Origin: Neodiprion pinetum
Lineage: Eukaryota > Arthropoda > Insecta > Hymenoptera > Diprionidae
Direction: 5' to 3'
NCBI RefSeq assembly: GCF_021155775.2
Contig: NC_060236.1
Span: 27,604,238 to 27,668,237 of the forward strand
Length of the DNA stretch: 64,000 bases
The notes under the pieces were generated by a model that had not been told where the DNA came from, searched no databases, and was given only the letters and a program-made list of their open reading frames with translations. Shown piece after piece: positions 1-13,000 of this stretch. The first letter of the stretch is position 1; each line of letters starts with the position of its first letter. Made by a program: the position numbers and the translations under genes.

Positions 1-103
1 AAAGCAGTGGGTGATCGGTCATTGATCGGGCCTATAGTTGAGGAAATTGTATTACGCTACAAAATGTGGTTTCTTAACCGTCAATTATAACTGTCGATGT
101 TAC

Positions 104-366
104 CTTATCATGAGTACGGGTAGAAAAATGTTGCTCAGGATCAAACTGCCGTATATTGAAGCCAAGGTAAACGTGCCCAGAGATTTGTCCGCGTTAACGG
201 AACTTTGCAGATTGCTGGCGCCCATGAAAGCCGTGAAATGTACCATAAAAGCGAAGCTGATCATCAATATGTTTTTCATGATTCGCCATCTTTCCGATGG
301 CAGGAAATTTGACCTTCCATCTTTGACTTCAATGAAATTTCCTCCCACATTTTCCTTGGATGGCAT
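104..366 (-). CDS. UNC93-like transmembrane protein, first coding exon (partial gene)
   Basis: The minus strand reads 87 codons from an ATG at 366 to a splice donor (AAG then GTAACA) at 103, ending in phase 2. The protein has a hydrophilic N-terminus, then SERWRIMKNILMISFAF and FTAFMGASNLQSSVNAD, followed by LASIYGSLILSNIFLPVL. This is the start of the first two membrane helices of the UNC93/MFS-like family, with the typical NLQSS motif in the loop between them. UNC93 proteins are multi-pass membrane proteins linked to regulation of potassium channels and to receptor trafficking. An acceptor (CTACAG) lies directly before the ATG, so a 5' UTR intron is likely and the promoter lies to the right. 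The remaining exons are off the left edge. The family call is from recognition of motifs, not a search. Confidence 0.82.
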
Positions 367-1936
367 GCTGTAGGTGGGTTTTTTCTTCTTTTATTTACAG
401 GACACGAAAACCTTTTCTATCCACAGCTTCCTAGGTTTCCAAAATTCATCACATATCATAAAATTTTGTTTATTTAATCGCCAGTGTTGATTGTTTCTCT
501 GAAATTGTACAAAGAGTGATTCACGTCGAGATTTGACATGTTTATTGGAATATATTATTAATATGGACAGAAATTCTCACTATATTTCAAGTCAACTAGA
601 ATTAGGCATATTATGAGCCCTTTGTTAACTGTACACTGGTTAAGAGTGCGCGAATGTCCTCTGAAATGTCATCGTGAAGGCAACACTCGACGTCAACTAC
701 TATTAAATTTTCAGTTGACTATGAGCAATCAAGACATAAGGACCAATAATTTGCAATACTGCATATCAACTTTAAGGCCAGACTTTTGACGATCTACCGC
801 CATTCAAAAATAGCCCACCTTTGTCTATTTTTTGCCAAGAATGTGTTGAAATTTTTTTTATTGGACAAAACGTCGACTTTTTCTAGTCGAATGATAGTTG
901 GCCTCTGGATAAGAGTGCTAACTGGGTACCAAGATTCGCGAAAGTTTAAGAAATTGCAGCTAGTTTTAAATAACGAGATTACGCGATTAATGTATCTAAA
1001 AATAGAAGAATCACGGTTTGTGTTGTGTGAAATTTTAGACACAGGGCAATTAATCGACTAGCACGATTCGACTACTTCAAGACTCGTGATCAGACTAACT
1101 AGAAGGTAAGAAAACCTGATCTGTAAATCCGTTCCGGCATGATTTCATATTATTCTGTACTCAAGATCATCCATTTTTTCTTCACGCATCAATTCCTGAA
1201 ACGTCAGCATTACGTAATACATGTATAATAGAATCGCTAATGGTTTAAAGGGATCGCCAAGCTAAGGAATTTGGAATGGGTCAAGGCACTTCTGGACAGC
1301 CGAATAATATGGGTAAGATGACCTTGAATTTGGCATGGACATTTACTAATTATCGATTTGATTAATTGCTGGGCAATCGAGAAAAGTCGTATGGTCATTG
1401 ACGTGAGATAGGCTGGATGCTATGGAGGGATACCAAAGTTTAGAGATGAAATTATAAATTGTGTCTAACCGACGATCGGATTAGAATTCAATTCTTGAAT
1501 CACTCTACGCTGTTATTGGAATTTGACATGAATGATGAATAACTATACTGTAATCAAACTATAATAATCACTGTATCGTGCTAAATTGTGTAACTTTCAT
1601 TCCACTCGGCGATTCAAGCGTGCTATAATAATTATGGATATTATAAGACGGTGAAATAAACAACGCGAAACTTAACGCGTTCTAAAGAGAATCATGTTAA
1701 ACCATCTCTGTCATAAGATCTTCATTCATTAATAAACATTTCGTATTGAATGTATACCTATGCAAATGTGTATGTTACCAAAAAAGGGAAAGTCTGAGCA
1801 ACAGCTACAACGTTCATCTATCGGATAGTTAAAGTGGAGGCGTGATAGGTTTAGAAAAATTGGATGTACAACTTGAGACGTCCTTATGTACATAACATCA
1901 GAATTGTATAATACACGCCCAAAATTTAGATTTGAG
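367..1936. other. Intergenic or UNC93 leader, no gene seen
   Basis: AT-rich sequence without a recognisable coding exon. It probably contains the 5' UTR exon and promoter of the UNC93-like gene. A stretch at about 790-1040 is open on both strands, but neither translation resembles a known protein or has splice context. Confidence 0.5.
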
Positions 1937-2665
1937 TCACGTAAATGGTACGTGGCAAAGCGCGGAGGTAAATAACTTCCTTAACGTAAGTCCTAAACGA
2001 TTCGTGTACACTAGAAACGCTTCTCTTAGCTGGATGTAGATTATACCTGCAATATAGCGAACATCGATAAACGACTTTGCCGCAAGCATCAGCATCAAAC
2101 CATACATGCGAAACAAAGCGAGAGCATCGCTAATAAACTCTAGCGATAAACCAAAACTGCTCGGATTTCGCGGTAATTTGATAAGGTCGATAAGGAGAAG
2201 AATTAGGGATACTGAATTTGATACGCTGGAATCATTTATTCGAAAAACGGTTCCCCATGTGTGTCGATGCATTGTGAAAGGAGAGTTACTCACGATCAGA
2301 AAGAAAATGTATCGCCGGCAATTCGAGGCCGAGGCCGATGCTTTACATGCCTCTTTATACAGCCATCAGATTATGAATTTCAACATCGTAAACGGCTAAT
2401 ATGGGAACCTGTCCTGGGTGCCCTCCACATCATTACTTTTGCCTGAGAGGCAGAAATACCGATAAACAAAGCTAAAGTGAGAGGCTGCATTCTCAGACTG
2501 ACAATCGACGATGTTTTCAATACACTTGCTAAAGAAAAGGTCGAGACCATCCAAAATCGTCATGGTCGGACACGTAATTAATTTTCGTGTTCGTGAGGAG
2601 AAAAAATGCCGCTTCTTCGCTTGTGTCCATGAATTTATATAAATACCAAACGGCTTGCTCGTCAA
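1937..2665. other. Unresolved coding-like patch
   Basis: This 0.7-kb patch is richer in GC than its surroundings and is open in several frames. The plus strand has an ATG-started frame of 97 codons (2106-2399), arginine-rich. The minus strand has a 118-codon frame without an early ATG (1937-2293), with leucine-rich hydrophobic segments. A second minus frame near 2520-2680 includes KLFTLDEQAVWYLYKF. I do not recognise any of them. A decayed gene or mobile element is possible. No consistent splice chain joins the pieces. Confidence 0.25.
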
Positions 2666-5197
2666 GCGTGAACAGCTTCAAAATTGTACAGCGGAATTAA
2701 GCACTTGTTCCCCACTATATTTAATCGCACATGACATCCTGCAGAGTTATTGAAACCTATCATCGTACAGTACGTGAAATATTCCGGACGATTCGGTAGA
2801 TTCGGTTACATGTTTACTTGAGCATATTACTGACTGGTTCTTACAGTCTTACCTCACGTAAACAGGCGCAAAATTATCTAAAAAGTTGCGTATTATTGCC
2901 TTTGACGAATTTTTCGCCGTGGTTCACTATACATTTCGCTTCCCGCAGTAAATTGAACTGTACCAATCGATTCAAAGTTTTTGAGACTGCAAATAAGAAA
3001 GAATGGAATTGGGTGCGAAATAAATAACTTTTGATTAATTCCAACTGGTTTTAATCCGAAACATTTATAAAACTTCGAATTGATCGATTCGTTGTTCCGT
3101 TCATTGTCGGTAGCGAGATTATATTTCCCAGATTTTGCCAGCTCAATTCTCATACGCAAATTAATTTTATTTACAAATTATTGCAGAACTGCACTTTACC
3201 GTGATACAACTTTTGCTCATTCATCGTCAACATGGAACGGAGGAATAATTGGATCACAGATGCATGCAATAAATAAACTTATACATAAAAATTAAATCAA
3301 TGCAATTATGTTTAATCTAAACAAGAATGTTTAATACAGATGTTTCAACTCACTGTTTTTTGTTTCTTTATTTATTTACGAATTTTTTTTATTTTGTCAT
3401 TCAATCCCGGTGTCACATTACGAATTTAAAATTGCAATATCCACGGTGCGATCCGCACTATATTACTTTCAATGTATCTTAATTCAATAAGATAACGCAG
3501 AGTCTCATGTGTTCAGTAGCAGCTACTACCTTGCCTACTAGTCACAGTCAATGAACTGCCACTTGTTCGAAAAATGCGTTTGACCATGCGGTCGAACTCG
3601 AAAGTAATGCCCCACTACCTAAACGCATGGTGAAAAGAATGCCGAGAAAGTTGTCCAAAACACAGTTTCCAGTACTTTGTTTTCAAAAGCGACATTTATT
3701 CGCAGAAGTTGGGCTTACCTCATTTTTCACAATTTTAAAGCTACAGTGTTCCTTACATTATGATACAAGTTTTTTTTTCTTAGTCCGGTATTTGCGTATG
3801 AAAAAACACAGAACCCCGTAAATTCAAATTAAAGGGGTTTATAGTCGGATTAATTAATAAATAGACACAACGATATTATAAGAAATACAACACGTTTATT
3901 TCAGCAAATCCTAAGCAATAATTCCCTAACAATTTGAAAAGGAGCCTGATATAGTTGATTTAATTATTGTTGGTATGTGCACTAATGATATAACGTATGA
4001 ATTTTGTGTATTTATAGACATACGCGTTACAAAAACATATTAGTTTCAGTCGCAAGCTTCTTCGAGAGTTCCTCGTTGCTACTCAAATTCAAGCAAGAAA
4101 AAAAAGGAAACAACAAAACTAAAAAATACAAAAGAACAAATATAAATTATCTCAACATCACATTTGATTTCGAATGATTTTGCTAGTTTAAAATAATCTC
4201 CAGAACGATAGAATGAATTAAAAGTTATTGATGTTTTTTTTCTTTCCATTTTTGTTTTTTATTATTTTTAATAATAGTGTACAACCATAAAACTTCTTTG
4301 ACTGCATCATCGCAAATTAAATAATCAATAATTCAATCGTTATTAGGCTCTTGCTCGTATTTTCCACTTCCTCAACTTTTACCACTTTTAATACCTCGCA
4401 CGATTTTCTTTCTACCTTTTATTCATTTTTTTCGTTCCCTCAATTTCGTTTTTTTTTCTCACATTTTTTCCGGTTCTTTCTTTATCTTTTTTCGGTTATC
4501 GAGTCGGTTACAGAATGCATCCAATTAATTACAGTATATTATAATACAATTTCCATTCTATTTGACCCTTACAACGTACTTAGTGTCCTATCTAATACAC
4601 TTACATATCAATCTTAATGGCTACGCTTATAGGTAAACTTACTTAACATATTTCTTTTTCATTTATTTTATTCGAATCGTTTTCTTCTTCTTTTAAATCA
4701 GTTACTTAATTATTTTCATTAACTTTCCCCGTATCTCGCTTTGCTGGGAATTATCGTTAAGCTCTGTATCTTCTTCCAAGATCTTTCTCAACAAAATAAA
4801 CTCTAACGTTGGTAGCAATCAAAATATTTACCTTAATAATTACAAGTTATCATTTTATAATTATGGTGTAATATAATATATACATATACGAAATGTTTAT
4901 ACATATATGTATATATTCTGTTTTGTTAATTCATTTATTTATAGTATATAGATCTTGATTGAAGATCAAGCGCGTATTTCCGGTTTTATTACACGTCTTG
5001 ATTTGTTGTACATACTCATACGATTTTATTCCGTTATAGTTACGTTATGCATAGGTGCAAATAGAGAATCCAGAGACAAAATCACATATAGTCTCGAATC
5101 GAGATATTTTTTTGCGACAACAAAAGGCAAACAGACACGAGCGTGTTTACACAGAAAACTTACGTTATGCGCCGTCAGTTACTCGATATTAACAAAT
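2666..5197. other. Non-coding: intergenic plus HUWE1 3' UTR
   Basis: AT-rich, homopolymer-rich sequence with no supported exon. The right part is the 3' UTR of the minus-strand HUWE1 gene. A minus-strand AATAAA (TTTATT at 4934-4939) lies about 260 nt past the HUWE1 stop and is a candidate polyadenylation signal. Nothing else is seen. Confidence 0.6.
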
Positions 5198-7075
5198 CTA
5201 AGCGAATCCAAAACCTTCGCTACACTCGTGAATAGCTTTCAACAGATTACTGCGCAGCTTGTCGTACGTTTCGTAAACCGGTAGATCGAGTTGATTGAAG
5301 CTGTAGATTAAACGAACATAGGAAAATTAGTTTCAAGGTCACTACTGTCGAGTTATATGTATATTCATGACACCATTCAATTCAGTTTCATTTCACAAAT
5401 TGCGCGTTCTCAGTTAGTAAGTGTCAGATATTTGATCACTTTCCTATTTCAATGAATCTTTTTCAGTAATAATATTTGTACATGAACTAAATGAAACCAA
5501 TAATTACCATGTGTGCGCTGAAGGTAATCTGTCCGTTGATCTGTCGTCTCGATGAATTTGGAACTTTTGCACGCCATTCATACCTTCTAAAGCACCGAAG
5601 CCTTGTAACGGTACTTTCGAAGTCCCAGTAACAAATTGAAGGAATTTCGCTCTGTCAGCTTGATCGAAACCGCGTAAAGCACGCCAGAACCATTGAATCT
5701 GTCCAAAGTATGAAGAATAATCGTTTATAGAACATTCGTTGTAAATTATTAGTGAACAGAAGACAAAACTTACCTGTAACGAAGTTGGACTGTATTTATG
5801 ATATTCAGTGTTCGATTTGAGATCTTCGATGTCCACATTAGGTAAACCACTAATTAACAGCTCAAGTTCCTGTTCGTTGAAGATAGATATGAGTCGTTTG
5901 GGAATTATGTCATAAAATCCCTCCAAAAACGCGTTCAATCTGAAGAAAAAACAATAAAAATGTAGTAGAACACTTGAATTAAGTTTCTTGATGTGCATTT
6001 TGACACGGTCATAAAAAGGAGGTGCACAAAAACACTCACTGTTTACGAATCGCTCCAGTCATTTTCATCTGACAGACCAAACGAATGTATTCTAGTTTAG
6101 TTTCCTCTGTAACAACGATATTTCGACCGTTTGGAATCAAGTCTCGTACGTCATTGACCCCAAATTCATTGACCTATGAAGAGCATTAAGGAAAAATTTA
6201 ACGACTTGAGATATCTCTTCTTCTTAAATCTAATTGCACTTGTCCGTGATTCCCGAAGGAGAAAATTTGAGACAAACAGCTGAATGGAATTGGTGTTTCA
6301 GTTACCTCTGCGGAAAACGTGAGTTCGTATCCAAGATCGGAAACGTTATGTTCGGTGAGGTATACCAGTCCTTTGTAAAAGCTATAATCTTCGCTTTCCA
6401 TATCGGTATGTTTAACAAGAATACCCAAAATGTGTTTATAAAAGCTACGTGTAAAGTAGCATTCCAATAGTTTGTTGTCATAAATAGCCTTAGCTGTAAA
6501 GACAAAGTAATAAGTGAGTAAGTAAATAATAAAACGAATATCGTTACACAATGGTTTTTCGCAACTATGACTAACCGAAAAATAATTACTCACCAATTAC
6601 TCTGCCAACAAATTTGTAGTAGCAAAGATGATTTGGATTGCAGTGCGAAGATGAATTAATCATGTAAGTTACTCGATCACCGGGACTCACGGTAAATAAG
6701 GCATACATTGGATTGAAGATCTCTCGCGATATAATCACGTACCATTCTCTGAGCAGTCCTCCAGCATCTTGGCCCTCCTCGCCTAAATTAGCCAAAGTTT
6801 AATTGCGATATACGTGAATAAAAAAAATATATATATAAAAAAAAAATCAGATCAAATTATTCAAATAAATAAAGCACAGGAATTTCACTGCATACCTTCA
6901 AAGACAATGTAGAAGCGATTTTTCCATTCGTCCGCATTTCTACGGTGTAACTCTCTAAAAGAATCTTCAAATATGTGACTTCTGCGTACATGAACAGCTA
7001 GTTCTTCTCTTCGTATGCCTTCGTCCATTCGTTCAAGCTCTGTTCTAAAGTAACGCCTCTTTACATCGAAATCTA
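5198..7075 (-). other. HUWE1: HECT catalytic domain of HUWE1
   Basis: The minus-strand exons here encode the whole HECT domain. Motifs seen are FEGEEGQDAGGLLREWY across the 6.9/6.8-kb exon junction, NPNHLCYYKFVGR, LLECYFTRSFYKHILG, TDMESEDYSFYKGL, and QIQWFWRALRGFDQADRAKF. The active-site motif is LPSAHTCFNQLDLP. The catalytic Cys codon is split by a phase-2 intron: its TG is at 5509-5508 and its C is at 5300. Every hallmark residue expected for an active HECT ligase is present. Confidence 0.95.
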
Positions 7076-10000
7076 AAACCCTAGTGTGATCTACAAGGAC
7101 TGAGAAAGGTCCGTCAGCTAGGTGGGTTGTGGTTTGTCTAAGAATTTGATTCAGAACTGTCCTATGTGTTTCTGTAAAAACGAAGATTACAAATGAATAA
7201 TTTAAAACTTACATATGCCAAGAATAATCGGGAATCTATAGCGATGAAACACAAAACATCAAAAACGTACCAGCAAATTTCAAGAATTTCAATTGATCCG
7301 ACGGCAATGTGACTTGTGGTGCCGGAGCCATATCCCAGGAACTACTGATAACAGCCTCGGGCTGTGAAGTACCTTCGTTATCTGAATATATGGGTGAGAC
7401 AGGTGCCAAATCTGGAACAACGTCTCGTGCCTCAGTTGTTGTATCATTGTTACGTTCGCGAGTCGGTGTGCTGGATGATGAATGAACTAGGAAGAAGGCT
7501 TCAACGGCAGGCTATAGTGACAAAGAAATAAAGATCATGTTAGTCGAGGGAAATTCAAATTTGAAATACAACGTTTCAACAACCCCCCTTAATAGTCAAT
7601 CGATAAAAATGATTGTCCTTACTTGTAAGACTAGGACGGCGTGATGATCAGGTGTATGTTCAAGTTCGAGTAGACAAGCGCTCAAAGTTTCCCAAAGGTT
7701 GTCAAGCACCAAGCTCTCGCTCAACAATGGTAATATCGATTTGTCTTCCTCGTCGCGTGCGGTCGAAGCCAAAGGTTCAGTACTGCCGATCGAAGCTTTA
7801 GGAGTTTCTGTATTAGAAACGTTAGGCTGCGTTGTATCCATAGCAACAGCCTCGACATATTCCTCCGCTACTGCGACAGGTGGTTGTTGACTCGTGGTAC
7901 CAGTGTCCATAGCAGTTTCGGCGGTTTGACTAACTTCGGTTTTTTTCTTATGAGCCAAACGAACCGCTTCCCTTATCTGCACGATAACTTTTAGTATACG
8001 TAAAAAGAATGCTTGACTAGATGTTTTGCTGACAAGTGCACCCATCGACGGAAGCTGGAGATCGCTGCCTGCTTTAACTTTGCTAGGTGCCGTCACAATG
8101 ACGTTGTCATTAGTGAATCGATCGTGCAGAATGCCACGACCACCGCTTCCCGAGCTAGTTGATGGTTGTTCTTCAATGGAATATCGTCGGTTTATTTCCC
8201 TATTCAATACCTTTAGCTCCATCATGAGATCGTTGATATGTTCGCAAACCATGTTTGCCAGTTCCATGGCACCTTCCAGAAGCAGTTTTAATATCAATTG
8301 TCTGGTAGGATCTGGGCAGTGGGAAAGATTGAGAAGCAGTGCAGTAGCATCCTCCAATCCTTCTTCCGAGCAGCTTTTGCTTGTCAGAACTTGGACCGCC
8401 AGTCGAAGGTGTCCTTCAGGGGCCGCGACGCTCTGTTCCTTGCCTACGTCAACTTTTTTATTCTTGGCTCCTTCTTGTCGACGGTACGGATTAACTTCTG
8501 TGAGACCGATGGATATAAGGGACAGAAGTCTGAGCAATTTATCAGTGAGTTGGCTACTTCTTTTAACCACTGACCAATTCAGCATTGAGATCAATTGTCC
8601 GAATGCGGAAACCTCGAATGATGTTGTACTCTGTTCAGGTTCTGATCCTAGGTTTGAATAAGAGTGAGTACGAGCAACAGATTTTCCCTTCTTGGAAGCG
8701 CAAGAGTCTAGTCGCAACAGCATGTCCCAGAAATCTGGCAAATCACTCTTTCCAGGTTTAGAAGTAGACTTTGCTTTTGTTCCAGTTTCGTCTTTCACTA
8801 TATTTGTCTCTTTCTCTTTTTCTTTGTTCTCTTTTGATTCTTTCTCCTTTTCTTTTTCTTCAGCCTCTTTGGATTTCAGGGGTACAAAATATCCCGGGAA
8901 ACTTTTCGCCAACGATATCAACAGCTCTAGGGTATGTCTGTTGAAAAGGAAGTTTTACGAAATCAGTACAACGATATTTTATGGTAATTTTATCGCAGTA
9001 ATTCTCCGCCATTAATATTGCCACGAAACTGAAGAATTATCAACTGACCTGCATACGGTTGGCGCTGCTTGTGGATGTATCGCGATAACGTTGCACTGTC
9101 TTTCGGATCTCTTACCGCCATGTCTTGTTATATGAAAAACATTTGCTCTGCAACCGAGCGCAGCATCCATGCTGATATTAAGCCAAGACTGAGCACTGTT
9201 ACGTGTTTCAGCGACCTTCGGCAACCTGTACGGACAAGATATACAAACATCAACGTGAGAAAAAGAGATTATTAATCGCAAAAATTGCGAATAGAACGCG
9301 ATGACTAACGCCTACCCAAAGTCTATCATCGGATACAATCCTTTTCTTTTAAATTTCCCACCAAAATCAGCTGCAGCATCTTTGTTTTCATCGTTGCTTC
9401 GTTCCATAATTGAAAGTAGGGCCCTAACGACCCATTCTCTGGTACTGCCGTGGTAGCACAAGTTTCTTATTACCCTGTGAAGCCGTAACGTGTTGATTTT
9501 TGGCTCATCGACAAACAACAATACCAAGAGACAAGCCATAGATTCATGATCTAGAAGTTGACGTCCCCTCAGTCGTAATCCAGCGCCCTGGTGGTTGATT
9601 CCACCTTCGCCTCTAGGGTTCCAAGAACTCCACTGCGATCGCTGAGGCACCGTATGAATTGCATAACGAGCGCCTCCTCCTCTGCCTACACATTATTAAT
9701 CAATTAATCAAAGTAATGCCTCGAATTTTGGAAATGAGTGGAAAAAATAAATGATGTCATTAGAAACCGACCTCGTCCAGAATTCCTCAATATGCTAGAC
9801 AACGCAGGATTGCTCTGAGTAACATGACTCAGGATTCTCTCTTGCATCATTCGTCGATTACGAGCTTCCCAATCTCTTCTTAGACTTTGCGCTTCTTGAG
9901 CAAGATCTGGGGGTAGTACAGATATTTGTGATTCCTCCATATCGGTGAGTATCTGTTATAAACATTGAAAACAATTGGTTAAATCAGTATTCAAAACCAA

Positions 10001-13000
10001 AACAAGTCGTCTAATAACAAACAAATCAGTATAATAATCTGTCAGAGTTCAACAACAAGACAAAGTTGCAATTCTGAGTGTACAATTTGCTGATATAATC
10101 TCATCAGACTCAACATTCTGAACCGTCATAAAACTGGTCGAAAACTTCGTATTCATTGACCTAAGTTACTTTTAACAAGATTAATCTTTCGATTATCTTA
10201 CAGCTTGTCGCAGGGAAGGTTGCAAGTTCTGGAAGAACGCTGCAGCGTCAACAGGATCCTCTGGGTTTGCAGATGCAGCAGCATGGCGCTGCTGTTCAAG
10301 CCGTTGTTGAGCAAGAACCTCTTCTTGTATAGCAGGTGGCAATGCAGCTAAAAATTCTGGGTTTACTTCCACTGGACCAGTTGGCTCTTCGACGACCGTA
10401 GCTTGCGCACGTTGTCTGATACGCTGAAGCCTATGCATGGATAGAAGATGATTGGTAAGAAAAATATCAAGTCCAATGATTAACGTCGTTGCCAAAATAT
10501 TAATCTAAAAATGAAAAAAATAAACGTACCTGAGCTGTTCTGCTATAACTTCTTCGCGCATATCTTCAGGTAAGGCAGCAAGGAAAGATGGATCGACCCC
10601 GTCAGGTAGTTGTTGCTCTTGCTGTTGAGGTGGTTGTTGATTTTCAGACTCTTGTGGATTGTTTTCAGCAGAAGACGAACTTGGGCCTTGGCTGACGACA
10701 TTGGCACTAACATAGCAATAAGAAATATGTTAGAAAGTTGATGAAAAAAAATATATGAATTAACAAAGTAACGAACCAAGTGAGACAAGAAAGATCTCAC
10801 AAGTTGATTACTGCGACTTACTTTCGCTCAACGTTTAATTGAGTTTCATCAGTCAGTAGTCTTCTAATCCAATCTGTGGGATTACCGCTGCTCTCGATGT
10901 CTGTTGGAAGATCATGGTAGACCTCTTGATTGAAGTCAACAAGTATCGGTGTTGCACCACGATTTCTTAGATTTATGGGCGACAAGTCTTCGGGGTTTCT
11001 TATGTTTTGCCCTGTATCAAAAATCGCGTATAAACTTTTACGATTTGAAATTTTACAATCAATAGATCAAGTTGATTGAGGTAAACAGCTTTTGAGATAT
11101 CAAGTTGCGGTGTACGAAACAGAAAATTTCAACTCACGTTGCAGTCTAGTAGCTTCAGATGCGCTTGGTCGTAGAACCGAGTCCACAATACTTTCAGCGA
11201 GTTCAAGAGTTGCATTACGAGTTACTGTCCTAGGATCTCTTACTTCGGAAGAACGTTGTTCGGCTTGAGGAGTAGGTGGGGCACGATCCTCGTCTTCTTG
11301 AACAGTGACTTCCATTTCTCCTGTTACTTCTGAGTAGGGCAAGGAGTTTTCTTTTCAAATTATACAAATATAATTTTACATTATATTATACTTATTATTT
11401 CAATATTATTTCAATCATATTTTCGTAGATTTTTACGGAAAGGAAATGAAATGAAACAGCTTAAAATCTTACCGATAATATCGTCTACTGCTTCTACTGC
11501 AGCTTCAACAGCCGCAACTAATTGCCTTGTATCTTCTCTCAGTGTGCTGGTACTGGCTGATGTTATTTGTTCATCGGTGGCCACAGTAGTAGTAGCTCCC
11601 TCGGCTGCGGAAAGAATTATAGTGATTGTCAAACAAGAAAGAGAAAAATATTAGGTGTGAAAAAGTTTTAAAGGACCATGAAAGATTGATAATAAACATT
11701 AATTAAAATGATATACGTACATTCGGTATTACTTGGTTGTTCCTTTTCTGATTTTTCCTCTTTTTCTGACTCCTTGTCGCCAGTGTTGTGCTTTTTACGC
11801 TTTTCTTTCCTTTCTGCTAATTCTATATTTCTGTACTTCTCAAGCCCGGGTATAAGCTTCTGTACAACTCCTGCATCAAAAAATAATTCATGTCATAGAT
11901 TTCGTGATAAAACTTGGAGAGAAAACAATGCAAAGGTTTGATGCCGTGAGCATCGAGGTAATGATATAAAATATGCTTACCAACGCAACAATCAGGCTGT
12001 GAATCTCCATCGAGTAGTTTACTCTCTTCTATCCACCAGTGTAAGGCCGTAGGAATATTGTTTAGAGTTGCGGCGAGACCTGGGCCGAACAAATATCCGG
12101 CTTGATCCTGACAGAATTAGTAAATAATACAGATAATGTTTTAGATCAATTCGTTTTGCATTCTATTAGAACGCATGAGTTTTATTTCTCACCATTTAGC
12201 TAGGAGACAATATTATAAATGTACTCACAACGAAATCGATTTGTTCTTCTTCCTGATTTGTGAATATTCCAAGCCCATTGTCCATAACAACAACTCGGGT
12301 ATCTCTAAAATTCGATGCTAATACTTGACTCGTGGCTAACGGCAATGTTTGAGCTGTTGGTCCAAGAAGTCTGAAAGGTTCAAGCGATAAAAAAATTTTG
12401 TTTCGTTTTAAGCCTAACAGAATTCATTAAAAACCTACTTAATAATTTTGTAAGAATAGAAAAACACAACACAAACAACATACCTCTGTAGAATTACAGG
12501 CGGATTGGTATTGCGAGGATTCGCCAACTGGAGGTACTGATAACGACGTTGACGAAGGGTACGTTGAGCTCTGGAAGCTGGCAACGATGCAGCCTCCAAA
12601 TTATTTCGTGCCATCAGTAAAGGATGTGAATTGATTCCTATTCAAGACAATATTACGTATGAGTATCGATGAGTACAAATAACGGATCTGAACGACTTAA
12701 ATTTACGAAACAGAATATTCAGCATTAAAATTGGGAGAAATATTAAAACATAAATGAAAAGTAAATTCAGCCATTTTTATTACCGTTACTTTCAACTGCG
12801 GTCGGATCGTCAAAGATTCCAAAAGGTAATGGAAAATTGGTATTCCAAGGAAGACTTGGACCCGTCGATGCCGGAGTTGATGATCCATTGTCGTGATTAT
12901 CGTAACTGTGTTGAATCATGACTACATTCCCGCTGTCCCGATCAGCTGATGGCAGCATGCGGAAAACGCCTTCTCCGACGTCGTCGTAAAACTCCATGCC

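Noticed and set aside
786..1061. Segment open on both strands as a gene
   Set aside because: Neither translation is recognisable, splice context is absent and base composition equals the flanks.
4351..4617. Plus-strand Phe/Ser-rich 88-codon frame
   Set aside because: It lies in a pyrimidine-rich low-complexity stretch between genes, with no domain or splice support.
8026..8661. Long plus-strand frame of 211 codons opposite HUWE1
   Set aside because: It is the antisense shadow of a Ser/Leu-rich HUWE1 exon; the minus frame carries the recognisable family sequence.
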